Virus record (IMG/VR): IMGVR_UViG_3300032050_014001
Location: 1-64,000 of that record
Origin: a virus
DNA length: 64,000 nt
Reading direction: 5' to 3' (one strand)
In this document: piece by piece, positions 41,973 through 50,780 of the stretch
How positions within the stretch are numbered: the stretch's first letter is position 1
Layout of the letters: each line of letters opens with the position of its first letter
Notes under the pieces: model-generated
Database searches by the model: none
What the model saw: only the letters and a program-made list of their open reading frames with translations
Told to the model about the DNA's origin: nothing
Translations under genes and position numbers: made by a program

Positions 41973-43787
41973 TTAATTATCCAAAAAAGGATTATAATCA
42001 ATCTTTGATGTTACACCATTTTTCTTTTCTAGAAAGATTACGTCACCTGTAGCATGTTGAATACTTTCTTTTCTATGTGAAATAACCATTACACATTCAT
42101 TATGTGCATGTACACGATCTTTTAAAATGTTTGTGACTAATTCTACGCCCTTTTCATCTAACGATGAATCAAACAATTCATCATAGATAGAAATATTATA
42201 AACAACATCTCCCTGCAATCTACGCATATCCATGAATGTAAATAAGCATGCAAAATCCATATTCTTTCTTTCAGCGCCTGAAAAATTAAAATATGAACAA
42301 ATCTTATTTTTTTCATTAATGATTTCTTCTTCGAAATATTCATTAAAGAAGCAAGAACAATTAGCATCCATCTTACGCAAATAAGACATCAAAATAGAAT
42401 TGAACAATGCAAGAATTTTATTGACAATATAAGATTTGACACCTTCTTCAGAGACGATATACTTAATTGTTTCGAGCAAGTTGAGATGTGTTTTATGTTT
42501 ATTAACAATTTCTTTAGCAGTTTCTACTCTGCTGATCATATCAATTAAAATATCATCAACATCTGTTGTATTTGATTTCAAAGATTCAATATCATCATCT
42601 AGTTGAACTAACCATTCATCTAACTGTTTAATCCGATCATTAATATTGATTTTCTTTTGTTCTAGTAACTTAATTTCGTTAACCTTTAAATTGAGTTTAT
42701 CAATTGCTGTTCTGATAGTTGGTTTTTTCTTCTTAAGAGTAGCTAAGTTATCTGCACATGTTAATAATTTTTCATTTAATGAATTAATTTCATTTTGAAT
42801 ATTATTTTTTTCTTTCTCTAACTCTTCTTTATCGTGCTCTGTTACTGGTTTAAGGCAAACGGGGCATGTGTTTTTATTTGTGCCAATAATTTTAAATTTT
42901 TGATTTAATTGATCCAGTGTTGTTGTAATCTTTGATTTAGCTTCTGTAAATTTTTCAATCTTTTGATCACATTGAATTAAACCTTCTTCTAACTTCTTAA
43001 CTTGTTCATTAATCGAATTTTCATCAATATCAATATGCTCTTCTAATTGTTCAATCAATTTAATTTTCTCGGATGAATTATTTTCTTTACGAGCAAGATA
43101 AGTTGAAATTTTTTGTTTTCTCGTGTCGAGAATAGTTTGTTTTTGATTTTCTAAATTCTCTCTAGTCTTTTGTGCTTCTTCGAATTTTGTCAATTCAATT
43201 TCATATATCCGTTTATGATCACTAAATTCTTCTCTAAGAAGAGAAAGCATCTGAGAAAATACTTCTAAATTAAAAATACCTTCAATAAATTTTCTCTTTT
43301 CAACTTTTGATTTAGCCATGAACGGCACTGTATTATTCAAAGTCATAATAACACAATTTTCAAAAATAGAAGGAGATGCATTTAATACATTGAAAATCTC
43401 CTCTTCGGTATTCTTAATAGAATCACGTGTAACGTCTTTACCATCACAAAATAAAGAAAGTTTAGATGGATTCAAAGTTCTCACAATTTTATAAGTATGT
43501 GATGCATTATTTTGAATGACATCAAAAGTTAATTTGACTTCACATGTACCATTAGTATATGTATTCGGAATTAAATCTTTCTTTAATTCTCTCATGGTGC
43601 TCCCAAAAATAGCAAAGTAAACAGATTCAATAACAGAGGTTTTGCCGATCCCATTTCTACGATCAATCTTATCACGATTAATACCCGTAATAATATGTAA
43701 TCCTGGTTTGAATTCGAGTTTTACTGGATTAGTTCCAATAGAAAGAAAATTTTTAATTTCTACCTCTTTAAAATTTACTTTTTTCAT
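41973..43787 (-). CDS. 46: Recombination endonuclease subunit gp46 (SbcC/Rad50-like ATPase)
   Basis: This 604-residue protein is an SMC-type ATPase. The N-terminus holds the Walker A RRNGIGKTSVIESVYFAIFG near 43-62. A long coiled coil follows, interrupted by the zinc-hook CPVCLKP. The C-terminus carries a Walker B-like segment YDELFDSSLDEKGVELV. With gp47 it processes broken DNA ends for recombination-dependent replication. It is encoded 4 bp overlapping the gp47 stop (ATGA). Confidence 0.9.
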   Translation of the reverse strand: MKKVNFKEVEIKNFLSIGTNPVKLEFKPGLHIITGINRDKIDRRNGIGKTSVIESVYFAIFGSTMRELKKDLIPNTYTNGTCEVKLTFDVIQNNASHTYKIVRTLNPSKLSLFCDGKDVTRDSIKNTEEEIFNVLNASPSIFENCVIMTLNNTVPFMAKSKVEKRKFIEGIFNLEVFSQMLSLLREEFSDHKRIYEIELTKFEEAQKTRENLENQKQTILDTRKQKISTYLARKENNSSEKIKLIEQLEEHIDIDENSINEQVKKLEEGLIQCDQKIEKFTEAKSKITTTLDQLNQKFKIIGTNKNTCPVCLKPVTEHDKEELEKEKNNIQNEINSLNEKLLTCADNLATLKKKKPTIRTAIDKLNLKVNEIKLLEQKKININDRIKQLDEWLVQLDDDIESLKSNTTDVDDILIDMISRVETAKEIVNKHKTHLNLLETIKYIVSEEGVKSYIVNKILALFNSILMSYLRKMDANCSCFFNEYFEEEIINEKNKICSYFNFSGAERKNMDFACLFTFMDMRRLQGDVVYNISIYDELFDSSLDEKGVELVTNILKDRVHAHNECVMVISHRKESIQHATGDVIFLEKKNGVTSKIDYNPFLDN

Positions 43788-44845
43788 TTTTGAATCTTTT
43801 TATACAAATCTAATGTGTAATTAATAATTTCGCTTTTGTTATTGATATCCATCAATTCAATAAATTCTATAATGGCTTGTTGGACATCAATGCCGGATAA
43901 ATCTTTTTTATCTTCAGCTATATCATAAGGAGAATACGATGAATCATATTCTACAGTAAATTGTAGAGGATTCAATTGTTTTAGTTTTGTCAAAAGAATA
44001 TCCGTATCATCTGCTGTAATACGTTTATCAATTTTTAATTTGATTAAATTATCTTTAAAAAGTTCTTTTACTTCTTCTGTAATTGTTTGTTTTCTTACAA
44101 GATCTGAAAGGAGTATATTATGATGTAATGGAGATACTGTATTTTCTATAAAGCGATAAGACTTGTCACAAACATCTAAAATATAAAATCCTTTAACAGT
44201 TGCAGCATCATTAAAGTCCATTTGAAATGGATTACCCACATAAAGAATAGTGCCGTTATTAAATTTCTTTTCATCTCTCAAATGAAAATGTCCTGTAATA
44301 ATAAGGTCACTCTTTTCTAAGACATCAGAAGCATTATCACCATGATCACAAATGTAATAATTATTTGTTTTGAAATTATTAATTTCAAAATGTCCGAAAG
44401 TAATATGTGCATTTTGAAAATCTTTTAATTTAGTACCCCACGGGATAAAGTTAAATGAATGTCCGTGTGATTCTACTGTTCTGGGTGTATCAATCAAAGT
44501 AACATTTCTCCATCCTCTGAATGGAGATAATGAATTAATTTCGGAAGAGTCTTTTAAGTAACAATCATGGTTACCAGTAATTAAGGTAACATTAAAATCT
44601 TTGAATTGTTCTAAGACCCAAGAACCGAAATGCAAAGAATCAACGGAGACTTCATCCCGTGTATGGAAGAAGTCTCCGCAAAATACTACGTCTTCAATTT
44701 CTTCTTTCTTAAGATTGCTAATATACCATTCAACCCAATCTTTTGCTATATTATGCCAAAATCGGGAGTTTTGGTGTACTCCGATGTGAAGATCGGAGAA
44801 GATAGCAATCTTTTGTTTTTTAAAGAAGTTATTCACTATCGTCAT
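43784..44845 (-). CDS. 47: Recombination endonuclease subunit gp47 (SbcD/Mre11-like nuclease)
   Basis: I start this at 44845 (MTIVNNFFKKQKIAIFSDLH), giving 353 residues, close to T4 gp47 (339). A start 27 bp upstream adds residues without support. Metallophosphoesterase motifs are all present: DLHIG, GDFFHTRDE, GNHDC and GHFH, in the standard order. gp47 is the Mn-dependent nuclease of the gp46/gp47 complex. It lies immediately upstream of gp46 and overlaps the gp55 gene by 17 bp. Confidence 0.92.
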   Translation of the reverse strand: MTIVNNFFKKQKIAIFSDLHIGVHQNSRFWHNIAKDWVEWYISNLKKEEIEDVVFCGDFFHTRDEVSVDSLHFGSWVLEQFKDFNVTLITGNHDCYLKDSSEINSLSPFRGWRNVTLIDTPRTVESHGHSFNFIPWGTKLKDFQNAHITFGHFEINNFKTNNYYICDHGDNASDVLEKSDLIITGHFHLRDEKKFNNGTILYVGNPFQMDFNDAATVKGFYILDVCDKSYRFIENTVSPLHHNILLSDLVRKQTITEEVKELFKDNLIKLKIDKRITADDTDILLTKLKQLNPLQFTVEYDSSYSPYDIAEDKKDLSGIDVQQAIIEFIELMDINNKSEIINYTLDLYKKIQK

Positions 44846-45329
44846 TATACCCGCAATCCCCATCCCCGTCAATCACGGGTTTTACATAAACATTTATTTC
44901 ACCACTAGTAAGAAGTTCTTCATATTTCTGATCACGATAAGCAGTAATTGCATCATGATGTTTCTTTTCTTTCTTAATGCGATTAATAAATGCATGGAAA
45001 GCAATGGTAGTAAAATAAGAGAATGGAGATGTCTCTGAATTAATATCATACTTCTTTCTCTTTAAAGCTGAAAACATTTTTACAATTGCATCACCAATCA
45101 TTTCTTCTTTATATGAATAATTGATGAAAGAAGGGGAAAATGAAAGTCCTTGTGCGATTTTATTCAGAGCTTCACACAAGAAAACAGAACAATCATCTGA
45201 TTTATAATAATCAGTAATTGCTGTTTTTAATTCTTCACAATTGACATAATGTTTATCTTTGCCTACTTTAGGCACAGCTTTTACCTTAGCCTTAGTTTCT
45301 TTTTTATTTTGAGACGTTAACGTTGCCAT
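44829..45329 (-). CDS. 55: Late transcription sigma factor gp55
   Basis: This 166-residue protein parallels T4 gp55: KHYVNCEELKTAITDYYKSD matches KYNYVNNKELLQAIIDW, YSYKEEMIGDAIVKMFSALK matches [21 protein letters not shown], and FSYFTTIAFHAFINRIKKEK matches ITQACFNAFVQRIKKERK. gp55 directs host RNA polymerase to late promoters with a TATAAATA -10 element, which fits the NATAAATA boxes seen here. T4 gp55 ends in a hydrophobic clamp-binding tail (SLDFLYEANDM). No such tail is visible; the end is acidic (GDGDCGYNDDSE). Confidence 0.85.
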   Translation of the reverse strand: MATLTSQNKKETKAKVKAVPKVGKDKHYVNCEELKTAITDYYKSDDCSVFLCEALNKIAQGLSFSPSFINYSYKEEMIGDAIVKMFSALKRKKYDINSETSPFSYFTTIAFHAFINRIKKEKKHHDAITAYRDQKYEELLTSGEINVYVKPVIDGDGDCGYNDDSE

Positions 45330-45371
45330 AACCTATTTTGACAATAATAAGTTATTCCAAATAATAATCTA

Positions 45372-46799
45372 CTATTTTTCAGCCAATTTATGGATGGAAT
45401 ATGGAATATTTTCTCCTTTATAAATAGTTTGTCTCTTTAATCCGTGTTGCATCCCATACTTTAATTGATCAGCTAAGTCTATGATGATTAATTTCTCTTT
45501 GTTCTCGTGCTTGCGTAAACCACGACCAATACTTTGTACAATACGAATAAAACTTTTACCACCTGCAGCAAAAATAATTAAATGAATATTTTTGATGTTT
45601 ACACCGGTGGAGAAAATAGAAGATATGGCAACACAAACCACATTATTTTCTGTTTCCATGATATGTTTAATTTTATCGCGATCTTCTACTTCGACTTCGC
45701 CACGTATAAAATATACCTTCTTGTTTGGCAAGGCTGACAATACAGATTCTAAAATCTCACCATGATCAATGTGGTTAACCATGATCAGCACATTGTTTTT
45801 AAAATTACCACAAATGGTTTTTATGGTATTATTTCGATAATGATTTGTCTTTATGAAATCATTCTCTGCGGCATATTCTTCTGTCGCAAATTGTTTATCT
45901 TCAATCTTTTCTGGTTTTGTTTTATAATCCAATTCAAATACTTTTACCTCTACATTAGTGAGATAATTTTCTAATCTTAATTCATGCGAATTCTTTGTAA
46001 TTAAAACAGGACCTATTTTACCTATAATATTCCATGAATCTATTTTTGATTCAGGTAATGTACCTGTAAATCCAAATTTACAATTTGTTTCTATCTTTTG
46101 TAAGATTTTGGTTAGCTTAGTATCTTTACCAGCTTTATGAACTTCATCCACAATAACCATGTCGACATACTGGATCCAATCACTGTCTTCAAAACGACTT
46201 TGAATAATACCGGTATTAGCAATAATAATATCTGCACTTGAGTCTAGTTCGATAGATCCAGTCCATTTTGTCATAGAAAAAGTTACGCCATATTCTTTAA
46301 AGTCTGAATAGGTTTGATTCACTAATCCCAAATCAGGTACAATAATTAAACATTTAAAAGTAGGGTGCCAACAAGATTGAACCAAGGTAGCCATAGTTAG
46401 TGTCTTACCTGCGCCGGTACCCAAAACAGCAACGCCTCTTCCTCTTTCTAAACATAATTTTACTGTATCTTCTTGATAGTCTCTCAAAGGAAACTTTTCG
46501 AAATAATTATTTTTAAATTGATATACTAAATTAGGAGATAAAGCATCTTTAGCTGCTTTTGTTAAATGTATTTCTGTAGAATAATTGTTTTTAAATAAAA
46601 ATTGTTTTATTTCATTAATCAGGCCTATATCAAATAATCCGGTTGGTGTTATAGAATATAATCGTTTTGGTATGAAACGACTATACCTCATGAATTTTGC
46701 AGCAGGATTTTCTATAGAAAAATGTTCCCTGATTAAATCAAAATGATCTCCAGATAAGATCCCCTTCTTCTTCTTAACATTGTAATCAATCTCTATCAT
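45372..46799 (-). CDS. uvsW: UvsW helicase (RecG-like SF2 DNA helicase)
   Basis: This 475-residue protein has SF2 motifs: Walker A GTGAGKTLTMATL, Walker B VDEVHKAGKDT near 205, motif III FTGTLPES, and the C-terminal helicase region with IGRGLRKHENKEK. UvsW unwinds recombination intermediates and R-loops, switching T4 from origin- to recombination-dependent replication. The gene starts inside the uvsY stop (ATGA overlap). Length is close to T4 UvsW (503). Confidence 0.9.
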   Translation of the reverse strand: MIEIDYNVKKKKGILSGDHFDLIREHFSIENPAAKFMRYSRFIPKRLYSITPTGLFDIGLINEIKQFLFKNNYSTEIHLTKAAKDALSPNLVYQFKNNYFEKFPLRDYQEDTVKLCLERGRGVAVLGTGAGKTLTMATLVQSCWHPTFKCLIIVPDLGLVNQTYSDFKEYGVTFSMTKWTGSIELDSSADIIIANTGIIQSRFEDSDWIQYVDMVIVDEVHKAGKDTKLTKILQKIETNCKFGFTGTLPESKIDSWNIIGKIGPVLITKNSHELRLENYLTNVEVKVFELDYKTKPEKIEDKQFATEEYAAENDFIKTNHYRNNTIKTICGNFKNNVLIMVNHIDHGEILESVLSALPNKKVYFIRGEVEVEDRDKIKHIMETENNVVCVAISSIFSTGVNIKNIHLIIFAAGGKSFIRIVQSIGRGLRKHENKEKLIIIDLADQLKYGMQHGLKRQTIYKGENIPYSIHKLAEK

Positions 46800-47191
46800 T
46801 GCTGTTCTAGTTTTAGAATTTCAATAACGTTCTTAATATCATAGGTCATAGAATTAAAATTCTTTTCAACCTTTTCTAGAAGTTCCACAACATACTCTAA
46901 TTCTTTTATTTTCTTATTAAGAAGAGCCACTTCTTGAAAGTCATCAATTCTTTTCTCAGCTGTGATTTTAGAGATTGCAACCGGTGCATCTGATATTACT
47001 CTTTCTAGGAGACTTTTTTTAAGCTCTTCTTTTTGTTTTTGTAAGACATTGATTTCTACTTTATGTTTAATTAAACGGCCTACCCAAAAATGCTTTTTAG
47101 AAGGTAATCGAAGTTGAACATCTCTTATGTTCATTTCATCCAGTACTAGATCTGCTTCGATTTCTTTTATATAACGATCTAATAACTCCAT
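46796..47191 (-). CDS. Recombination mediator UvsY-like protein
   Basis: I start at 47191 (MELLDRYIKEIEADLVLDEM); the longer frame upstream adds a hydrophobic leader without support and would overlap the divergent gene. The resulting 131 residues match the size of T4 UvsY (137). The helical pattern, with a KKHFWVGRLIKHKVEINVLQ segment near 32-51 and a C-terminal helix EKVEKNFNSMTYDIKNVIEI, fits the UvsY pattern. UvsY loads UvsX on gp32-coated DNA. Position directly upstream of uvsW supports this. No single diagnostic motif. Confidence 0.65.
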   Translation of the reverse strand: MELLDRYIKEIEADLVLDEMNIRDVQLRLPSKKHFWVGRLIKHKVEINVLQKQKEELKKSLLERVISDAPVAISKITAEKRIDDFQEVALLNKKIKELEYVVELLEKVEKNFNSMTYDIKNVIEILKLEQQ

Positions 47192-47199
47192 TGAATAAT

Positions 47200-47207
47200 G
47201 ATAAATA
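47200..47207 (+). promoter_or_regulatory. T4-type late promoter box GATAAATA
   Basis: GATAAATA lies 10 nt before the ATG at 47218, in the divergent gap next to uvsY. Confidence 0.5.
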
Positions 47208-47217
47208 AAAATCATTA

Positions 47218-47427
47218 ATGTCAAGGTCCTTTGAAGAATTATATAAAAAATTAATGGAGATGATGTCTGCAGATGTTTTAGGACCTGGTTCTGAAACAAA
47301 CATGGGTGGTGCTGTCGGTAATAAAGATTTTTATAATCCCGGAAGTACAGTACTAGCTAAGCCATTAGGAGCGCGTAAAAAGCGCAAAATGAGATTCCAG
47401 AGAAGAAACCTTAAAAGGACCTTATAA
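47218..47427 (+). CDS. Small basic late protein with capsid-targeting-like N-terminus
   Basis: This 69-residue protein starts MSRSFEELYKKLMEMMSAD, an amphipathic start with LME at 12-14, then a Gly/Asn middle and a very basic end (ARKKRKMRFQRRNLKRTL). A targeting peptide joined to a DNA-binding-like basic tail would suit an internal head protein packaged with DNA. Its ATG overlaps nothing and its stop shares 1 bp with the next gene's start. Function is inferred only. Confidence 0.5.
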   Translation: MSRSFEELYKKLMEMMSADVLGPGSETNMGGAVGNKDFYNPGSTVLAKPLGARKKRKMRFQRRNLKRTL

Positions 47428-47825
47428 TGGATATTGGACACTGGGAAAGCACTATTCCGTTTGTTTCTGCATATGGTTTTGTATATCTAATAACCAATAC
47501 AGTCTCTAATAAGAAATATATTGGTAAAAAACAAATGCAAACTGTTAAAAAATTAAAACCTTTAAAAGGTAAAAAGAACAAGAGACATTTTGTTATAGAA
47601 ACAGATTGGAAAGAATATATGTCTTCTTCAAATGAATTATTAAGTGATATTGAAAAATTTGGAAAAGATAAATTTAAATTTCAAATCTTAAGATTCTGTG
47701 ATAGTAAAAGTGAATTAGCTTACTATGAAGCAAAAGAACAATTTGACAGAGAAGTCCTCATGAGTGATGATTATTATAATGGTATAATTAATCTCAGAAT
47801 TGGTAAGATTAAAAGAAAAGTTTAA
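47427..47825 (+). CDS. GIY-YIG-like nuclease protein
   Basis: This 132-residue protein has GFVYLITN near 17-24 and KKYIGKK near 29-35, the two halves of a GIY-YIG nuclease core in altered form, followed by LLSDIEKFGKDKFKFQILRF, where a Glu-containing helix often completes the active site. It is probably a small nuclease or homing-type endonuclease, perhaps for packaging or recombination. The start ATG overlaps the previous gene's stop. The call is tentative because the R and E active-site residues are not clearly placed. Confidence 0.5.
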   Translation: MDIGHWESTIPFVSAYGFVYLITNTVSNKKYIGKKQMQTVKKLKPLKGKKNKRHFVIETDWKEYMSSSNELLSDIEKFGKDKFKFQILRFCDSKSELAYYEAKEQFDREVLMSDDYYNGIINLRIGKIKRKV

Positions 47826-47847
47826 AATACCGGGTTGATAATTAGAC

Positions 47848-47870
47848 CCTCTAGATAACTATAATAGAGG
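47848..47870 (+). terminator. Weak hairpin after the GIY-YIG-like gene
   Basis: CCTCTA at 47848-47853 pairs with TAGAGG at 47865-47870 across 11 nt, but only a two-T tail follows. It may be a weak terminator or chance; the start codon of the next gene lies 4 nt away. Confidence 0.25.
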
Positions 47871-47874
47871 TTCG

Positions 47875-48378
47875 ATGATAGAGAGTGTAACATATAGTGA
47901 ATATAATATTAAAATATATAACTTAATTAATATTATTAATATTGCTGAACTCGATATATTTAAATATTTCCATAATAACAATATTATTATTAATTTTAAA
48001 TCTCGTGACTGTAAACGATTAATTACACATTTTATTATTAATAATATTTTACAATATATTAAAAATCCGGGTGCTGAGAAAATTATATTAAATTATAATA
48101 ATCTACAATTACAGATATTAGATAGTTGCCATTTAAATGATATAGATATTATAATTAATAAGGTATTACGAAAATTCAAAATTTGTTATATTAATTATAA
48201 TAATATAAACAATTTACAAACTATTGATCTTTTAGATATTAAAAGAAACTTACAACGTTGTGACATTACAACTAATAAAATTTATACAATAAAAAAGTTT
48301 CTCAAAGAAGGTGGATTTTATCAACTTACAAAATCTATCGATATTGATCAACATTTGAGAATGTCATTAGCTAAATAA
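47875..48378 (+). CDS. Extremely AT-rich Asn/Ile-rich protein, unknown
   Basis: This 167-residue protein is unusually rich in Asn, Ile and Tyr (for example KIILNYNNLQLQILDSCHLN near 69-88). The coding DNA has far less G+C than its neighbours. No motif or membrane segment is clear. Position between a nuclease and small late proteins gives no clear role. The composition suggests either relaxed selection or a gene acquired from a different source. Confidence 0.5.
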   Translation: MIESVTYSEYNIKIYNLINIINIAELDIFKYFHNNNIIINFKSRDCKRLITHFIINNILQYIKNPGAEKIILNYNNLQLQILDSCHLNDIDIIINKVLRKFKICYINYNNINNLQTIDLLDIKRNLQRCDITTNKIYTIKKFLKEGGFYQLTKSIDIDQHLRMSLAK

Positions 48379-48383
48379 ACTTT

Positions 48384-48785
48384 ATGAAGTTTACCCAGCT
48401 AGTAAATGAAAAATTAAGGCTCTATGGTGAGGCTGAATTACCAGTACAATCTAATCAACCTCCTATGCAACCAGATGCAGCAATGCCCCCACCGATGGAA
48501 TCTGAGCCGGCTACCCCTAATGAAATTGATGATCTAAAAAAAGATGTCGATTCAAAAGTTTCATTAATTATAAAAGGTTCTCTAGACATGATTAGAGATG
48601 TTATGAGCGTAGTTAAACAAACATTTGCTAGTGAATTAAATTCAACTAAAGGTGATGTACTGGATGATAAATTGCAAAATATCATCGATGCTGCTAGTAT
48701 CACTGATACAGAATCAGCTACACCTGATAAGCTAGATGAAATTCAACGTAAAGTAAGGGAATTACTACCAGGAGGTGAAGTATAA
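48384..48785 (+). CDS. Late protein, unknown, Pro-rich linker
   Basis: This 133-residue protein starts MKFTQLVNEKLRLYGEAELP. A Pro/Met-rich linker (PMQPDAAMPPPMESEPATP) and a helical C-terminal half with LIIKGSLDMIRDVMSVVKQ and an acidic end follow. The start looks like a capsid-targeting peptide but no exact [L/I]-x-E site is present. A CTAAATA box lies 6 nt upstream. Internal head protein is possible. Confidence 0.45.
   Translation: MKFTQLVNEKLRLYGEAELPVQSNQPPMQPDAAMPPPMESEPATPNEIDDLKKDVDSKVSLIIKGSLDMIRDVMSVVKQTFASELNSTKGDVLDDKLQNIIDAASITDTESATPDKLDEIQRKVRELLPGGEV
48771..48776 (+). promoter_or_regulatory. Shine-Dalgarno sequence deciding the start at 48787
   Basis: GGAGGT at 48771-48776 lies 10 nt before the ATG at 48787. 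A GTG in frame at 48775 would sit inside the motif, so the ATG is preferred. Confidence 0.55.
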
Positions 48786-48786
48786 T

Positions 48787-49284
48787 ATGCCTTATAAAAT
48801 AAAAAAACAAGGTTCAGGTTACTTTGTTGTTAATGCCAAAACAGGTAAAAAGAAAAACATTAAAGCACATAAAACAAAAACAGAAGCACAAAAACATTTA
48901 ACTGCACTTAATATTAATGTCAGAGAATCATTTGATTCATTGTGTAATGATTTATTAAAAGCTTACTTGTTCGAAACTGTTACATCTTCATTATCTGGCG
49001 GTTCTTTGGATTTAGATAATAATGATGATCATAAAGCTGCAGCTGCAGAAATGCTTAAACAAGATCCTGAATTACAAAATGAATTAGGTAAATTTAATCA
49101 ATTGAAAAAAGTTGTTGATACTAATACATGGAAAACCATACCGCAAAATCAACAAAAAAAGATTATTGAAGTAGCAAAAAGAAAATTACAACAAGGACAA
49201 AAAAATAATGCCGCAAGTAATATTACTCCGGCATTACCTCCTACAAATATAACTGCTACTGGTGGTACTAGTAACGCTGCTTAA
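48787..49284 (+). CDS. Late protein with small N-terminal beta domain, unknown
   Basis: The start at 48787 follows GGAGGT and gives 165 residues. The N-terminus is a compact basic beta/alpha domain (MPYKIKKQGSGYFVVNAKTG followed by KTKTEAQKHLTAL) seen in many phage proteins. Next comes FDSLCNDLLKAYLFETV with LFE at 61-63, then a Lys/Gln-rich helix and a Pro/Thr-rich tail. The internal LFE resembles a prohead-protease site, so processing of the N-terminal domain is conceivable. Function unknown. Its stop is shared with the convergent folE gene (TTAA). Confidence 0.5.
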   Translation: MPYKIKKQGSGYFVVNAKTGKKKNIKAHKTKTEAQKHLTALNINVRESFDSLCNDLLKAYLFETVTSSLSGGSLDLDNNDDHKAAAAEMLKQDPELQNELGKFNQLKKVVDTNTWKTIPQNQQKKIIEVAKRKLQQGQKNNAASNITPALPPTNITATGGTSNAA

Positions 49285-49934
49285 CGAGACTGAGAGAATT
49301 CTACAAACTTATAGAATTCAGCTCGAGCATTATTACCATTATCCATATAAGCTCCTGACATCTTAGCTGTTCTCATAGTAGAATCATGTTTGATACCTCT
49401 ATTGGAACAACATGTATGTTTGCATTCAATAAGAACAGCAACACCTTTATTACCTTCACAGATACTATTGACATAGTCATGAATTTGTGAAGTTAGTCCT
49501 TCTTGAATTTGCGGCCTCCTAGAAAACCAATCAACAATACGATTCAATTTAGATAATCCAATAACTTTACCTTCTGGTGATGGAATATAAGCTACATGAG
49601 CTACACCAGTAAAGGCTGCGTGGTGATGTGAACAAAGAGATGTTACTTTGATATTATTTTGACAAACCATTCCATCATAGCCATCTTCATTATCAAATGC
49701 TGTGATATTTGGAGGTTCATTATAACATCCAGAAATAAGATCATTAACAAATGCTTTAGCTACACGTCTAGGTGTATCAGCACTATTAGTATCAGATTTC
49801 CAATCAAATTGCAATGCATCTAAGAATTGGGCATATGCTGCAGCTGCTTTCTCAATAACAGCCTTTTTATCAGATTCATCTAATGGCAAATTACCATTAG
49901 CTCTTGTCAATAATTTATTACCTAGTTTAGACAT
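49281..49934 (-). CDS. folE: GTP cyclohydrolase I (FolE)
   Basis: This 217-residue enzyme converts GTP to dihydroneopterin triphosphate, the first step of both folate and 7-deazaguanine synthesis. Zinc and active-site motifs are present: SLCSHHHAAFTGVAHVAYIP near 99-118 and HTCCSNRGI near 174-182, plus VIGLSKLNRIVDWF near 125-138. Its length matches bacterial FolE (~222). With QueD, QueE and QueC in this window it supplies the pathway to preQ0. Confidence 0.95.
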   Translation of the reverse strand: MSKLGNKLLTRANGNLPLDESDKKAVIEKAAAAYAQFLDALQFDWKSDTNSADTPRRVAKAFVNDLISGCYNEPPNITAFDNEDGYDGMVCQNNIKVTSLCSHHHAAFTGVAHVAYIPSPEGKVIGLSKLNRIVDWFSRRPQIQEGLTSQIHDYVNSICEGNKGVAVLIECKHTCCSNRGIKHDSTMRTAKMSGAYMDNGNNARAEFYKFVEFSQSR

Positions 49935-49964
49935 TAAACCATTATAAAATGGTTTCGTTTGATA

Positions 49965-50780
49965 TCAATATTTTATAAGATAATTCACTGTAACAAATGG
50001 TTGCATGTTATTGTGAGCGACATTATTACCAGCTGTTCCGGTAAAACCTCCGGCCGGGCTAGTTTCACCCACATAAGCTGATACATCAGGTGAAAATGTT
50101 GTGTCGTTATTTTTAGACTCTTCAATAGCTTTAGCTGCCTTATCTGCCGGTGCAAATGAAATTACAGCATTGCCTCTAGAGTAATTACCGTGCACTCTAT
50201 ACATATCGATATATCTATAGTCTAGATGTGCAATATTGAAATATTGGTGAGTGTGACTATTTGGGTGTGAATGTGACGGTAATTCTGATTGTGTTAATGG
50301 ATGATAAAATTCTCCTGAGGCACCTGGATTTTTTCCTAAGGAAATATTTTGCCCTGATTTCCAATTTCCAAATAAAGGATTAAGAGGTGACGTCCCATTA
50401 CAATATCCCATAATTACCCTACCCCTTAAGTCTGGTAAAGAAAATGATTCTGCAGCTGTTGGTCCATATAAACTACCTATCACATCATATAACTTCTTGT
50501 ATTTTGTTCTAGACACCATATTACCATTACACAATAACCACCCCGGAATACTATCTACACTAGCTACTTTTCCTGTATATGCCTTTATGGATCCTATAGG
50601 CATCACTTCTTCAAGAGATTCTTTTATTTCTCCTTTTATATAAGACATTAAATCATTGAGTGGTGTATATCTCGTTTCTAATTTTTTATCTACAGGATTT
50701 TTTTGATTTACGACAAAAGCTTCATCACCTAAAAGGGTATATGCTGTTTTTAAATTCGATATAGGTAATTGATCATCCAT
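49965..50780 (-). CDS. Tail collar-domain fibre protein 1
   Basis: This 271-residue protein has a tail-collar (PF07484-type) domain: GSIKAYTGKVASVDSIPGWL, then LCNGNMVSRTKYKKLYDVIG, then SLPDLRGRVIMGYCNG. The C-terminal metal-binding HSHPNSHTHQYF near 170-181 resembles the zinc/iron-binding HxH motif of T4 gp12 and gp37 tips. It ends NYLIKY. The N-terminal NLKTAYTLLGDEAFVVNQKN shares a pattern with the two paralogues at 50782 and 52290. Such proteins form short tail fibres or fibre tips. Confidence 0.7.
   Translation of the reverse strand: MDDQLPISNLKTAYTLLGDEAFVVNQKNPVDKKLETRYTPLNDLMSYIKGEIKESLEEVMPIGSIKAYTGKVASVDSIPGWLLCNGNMVSRTKYKKLYDVIGSLYGPTAAESFSLPDLRGRVIMGYCNGTSPLNPLFGNWKSGQNISLGKNPGASGEFYHPLTQSELPSHSHPNSHTHQYFNIAHLDYRYIDMYRVHGNYSRGNAVISFAPADKAAKAIEESKNNDTTFSPDVSAYVGETSPAGGFTGTAGNNVAHNNMQPFVTVNYLIKY

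Noticed and set aside
47845-47880. Sequence with GGTTCGAT resembling a tRNA T-loop
   Set aside because: The arms needed for acceptor, D and anticodon stems are not present; only one short stem pairs, and the next gene begins inside the supposed tRNA.
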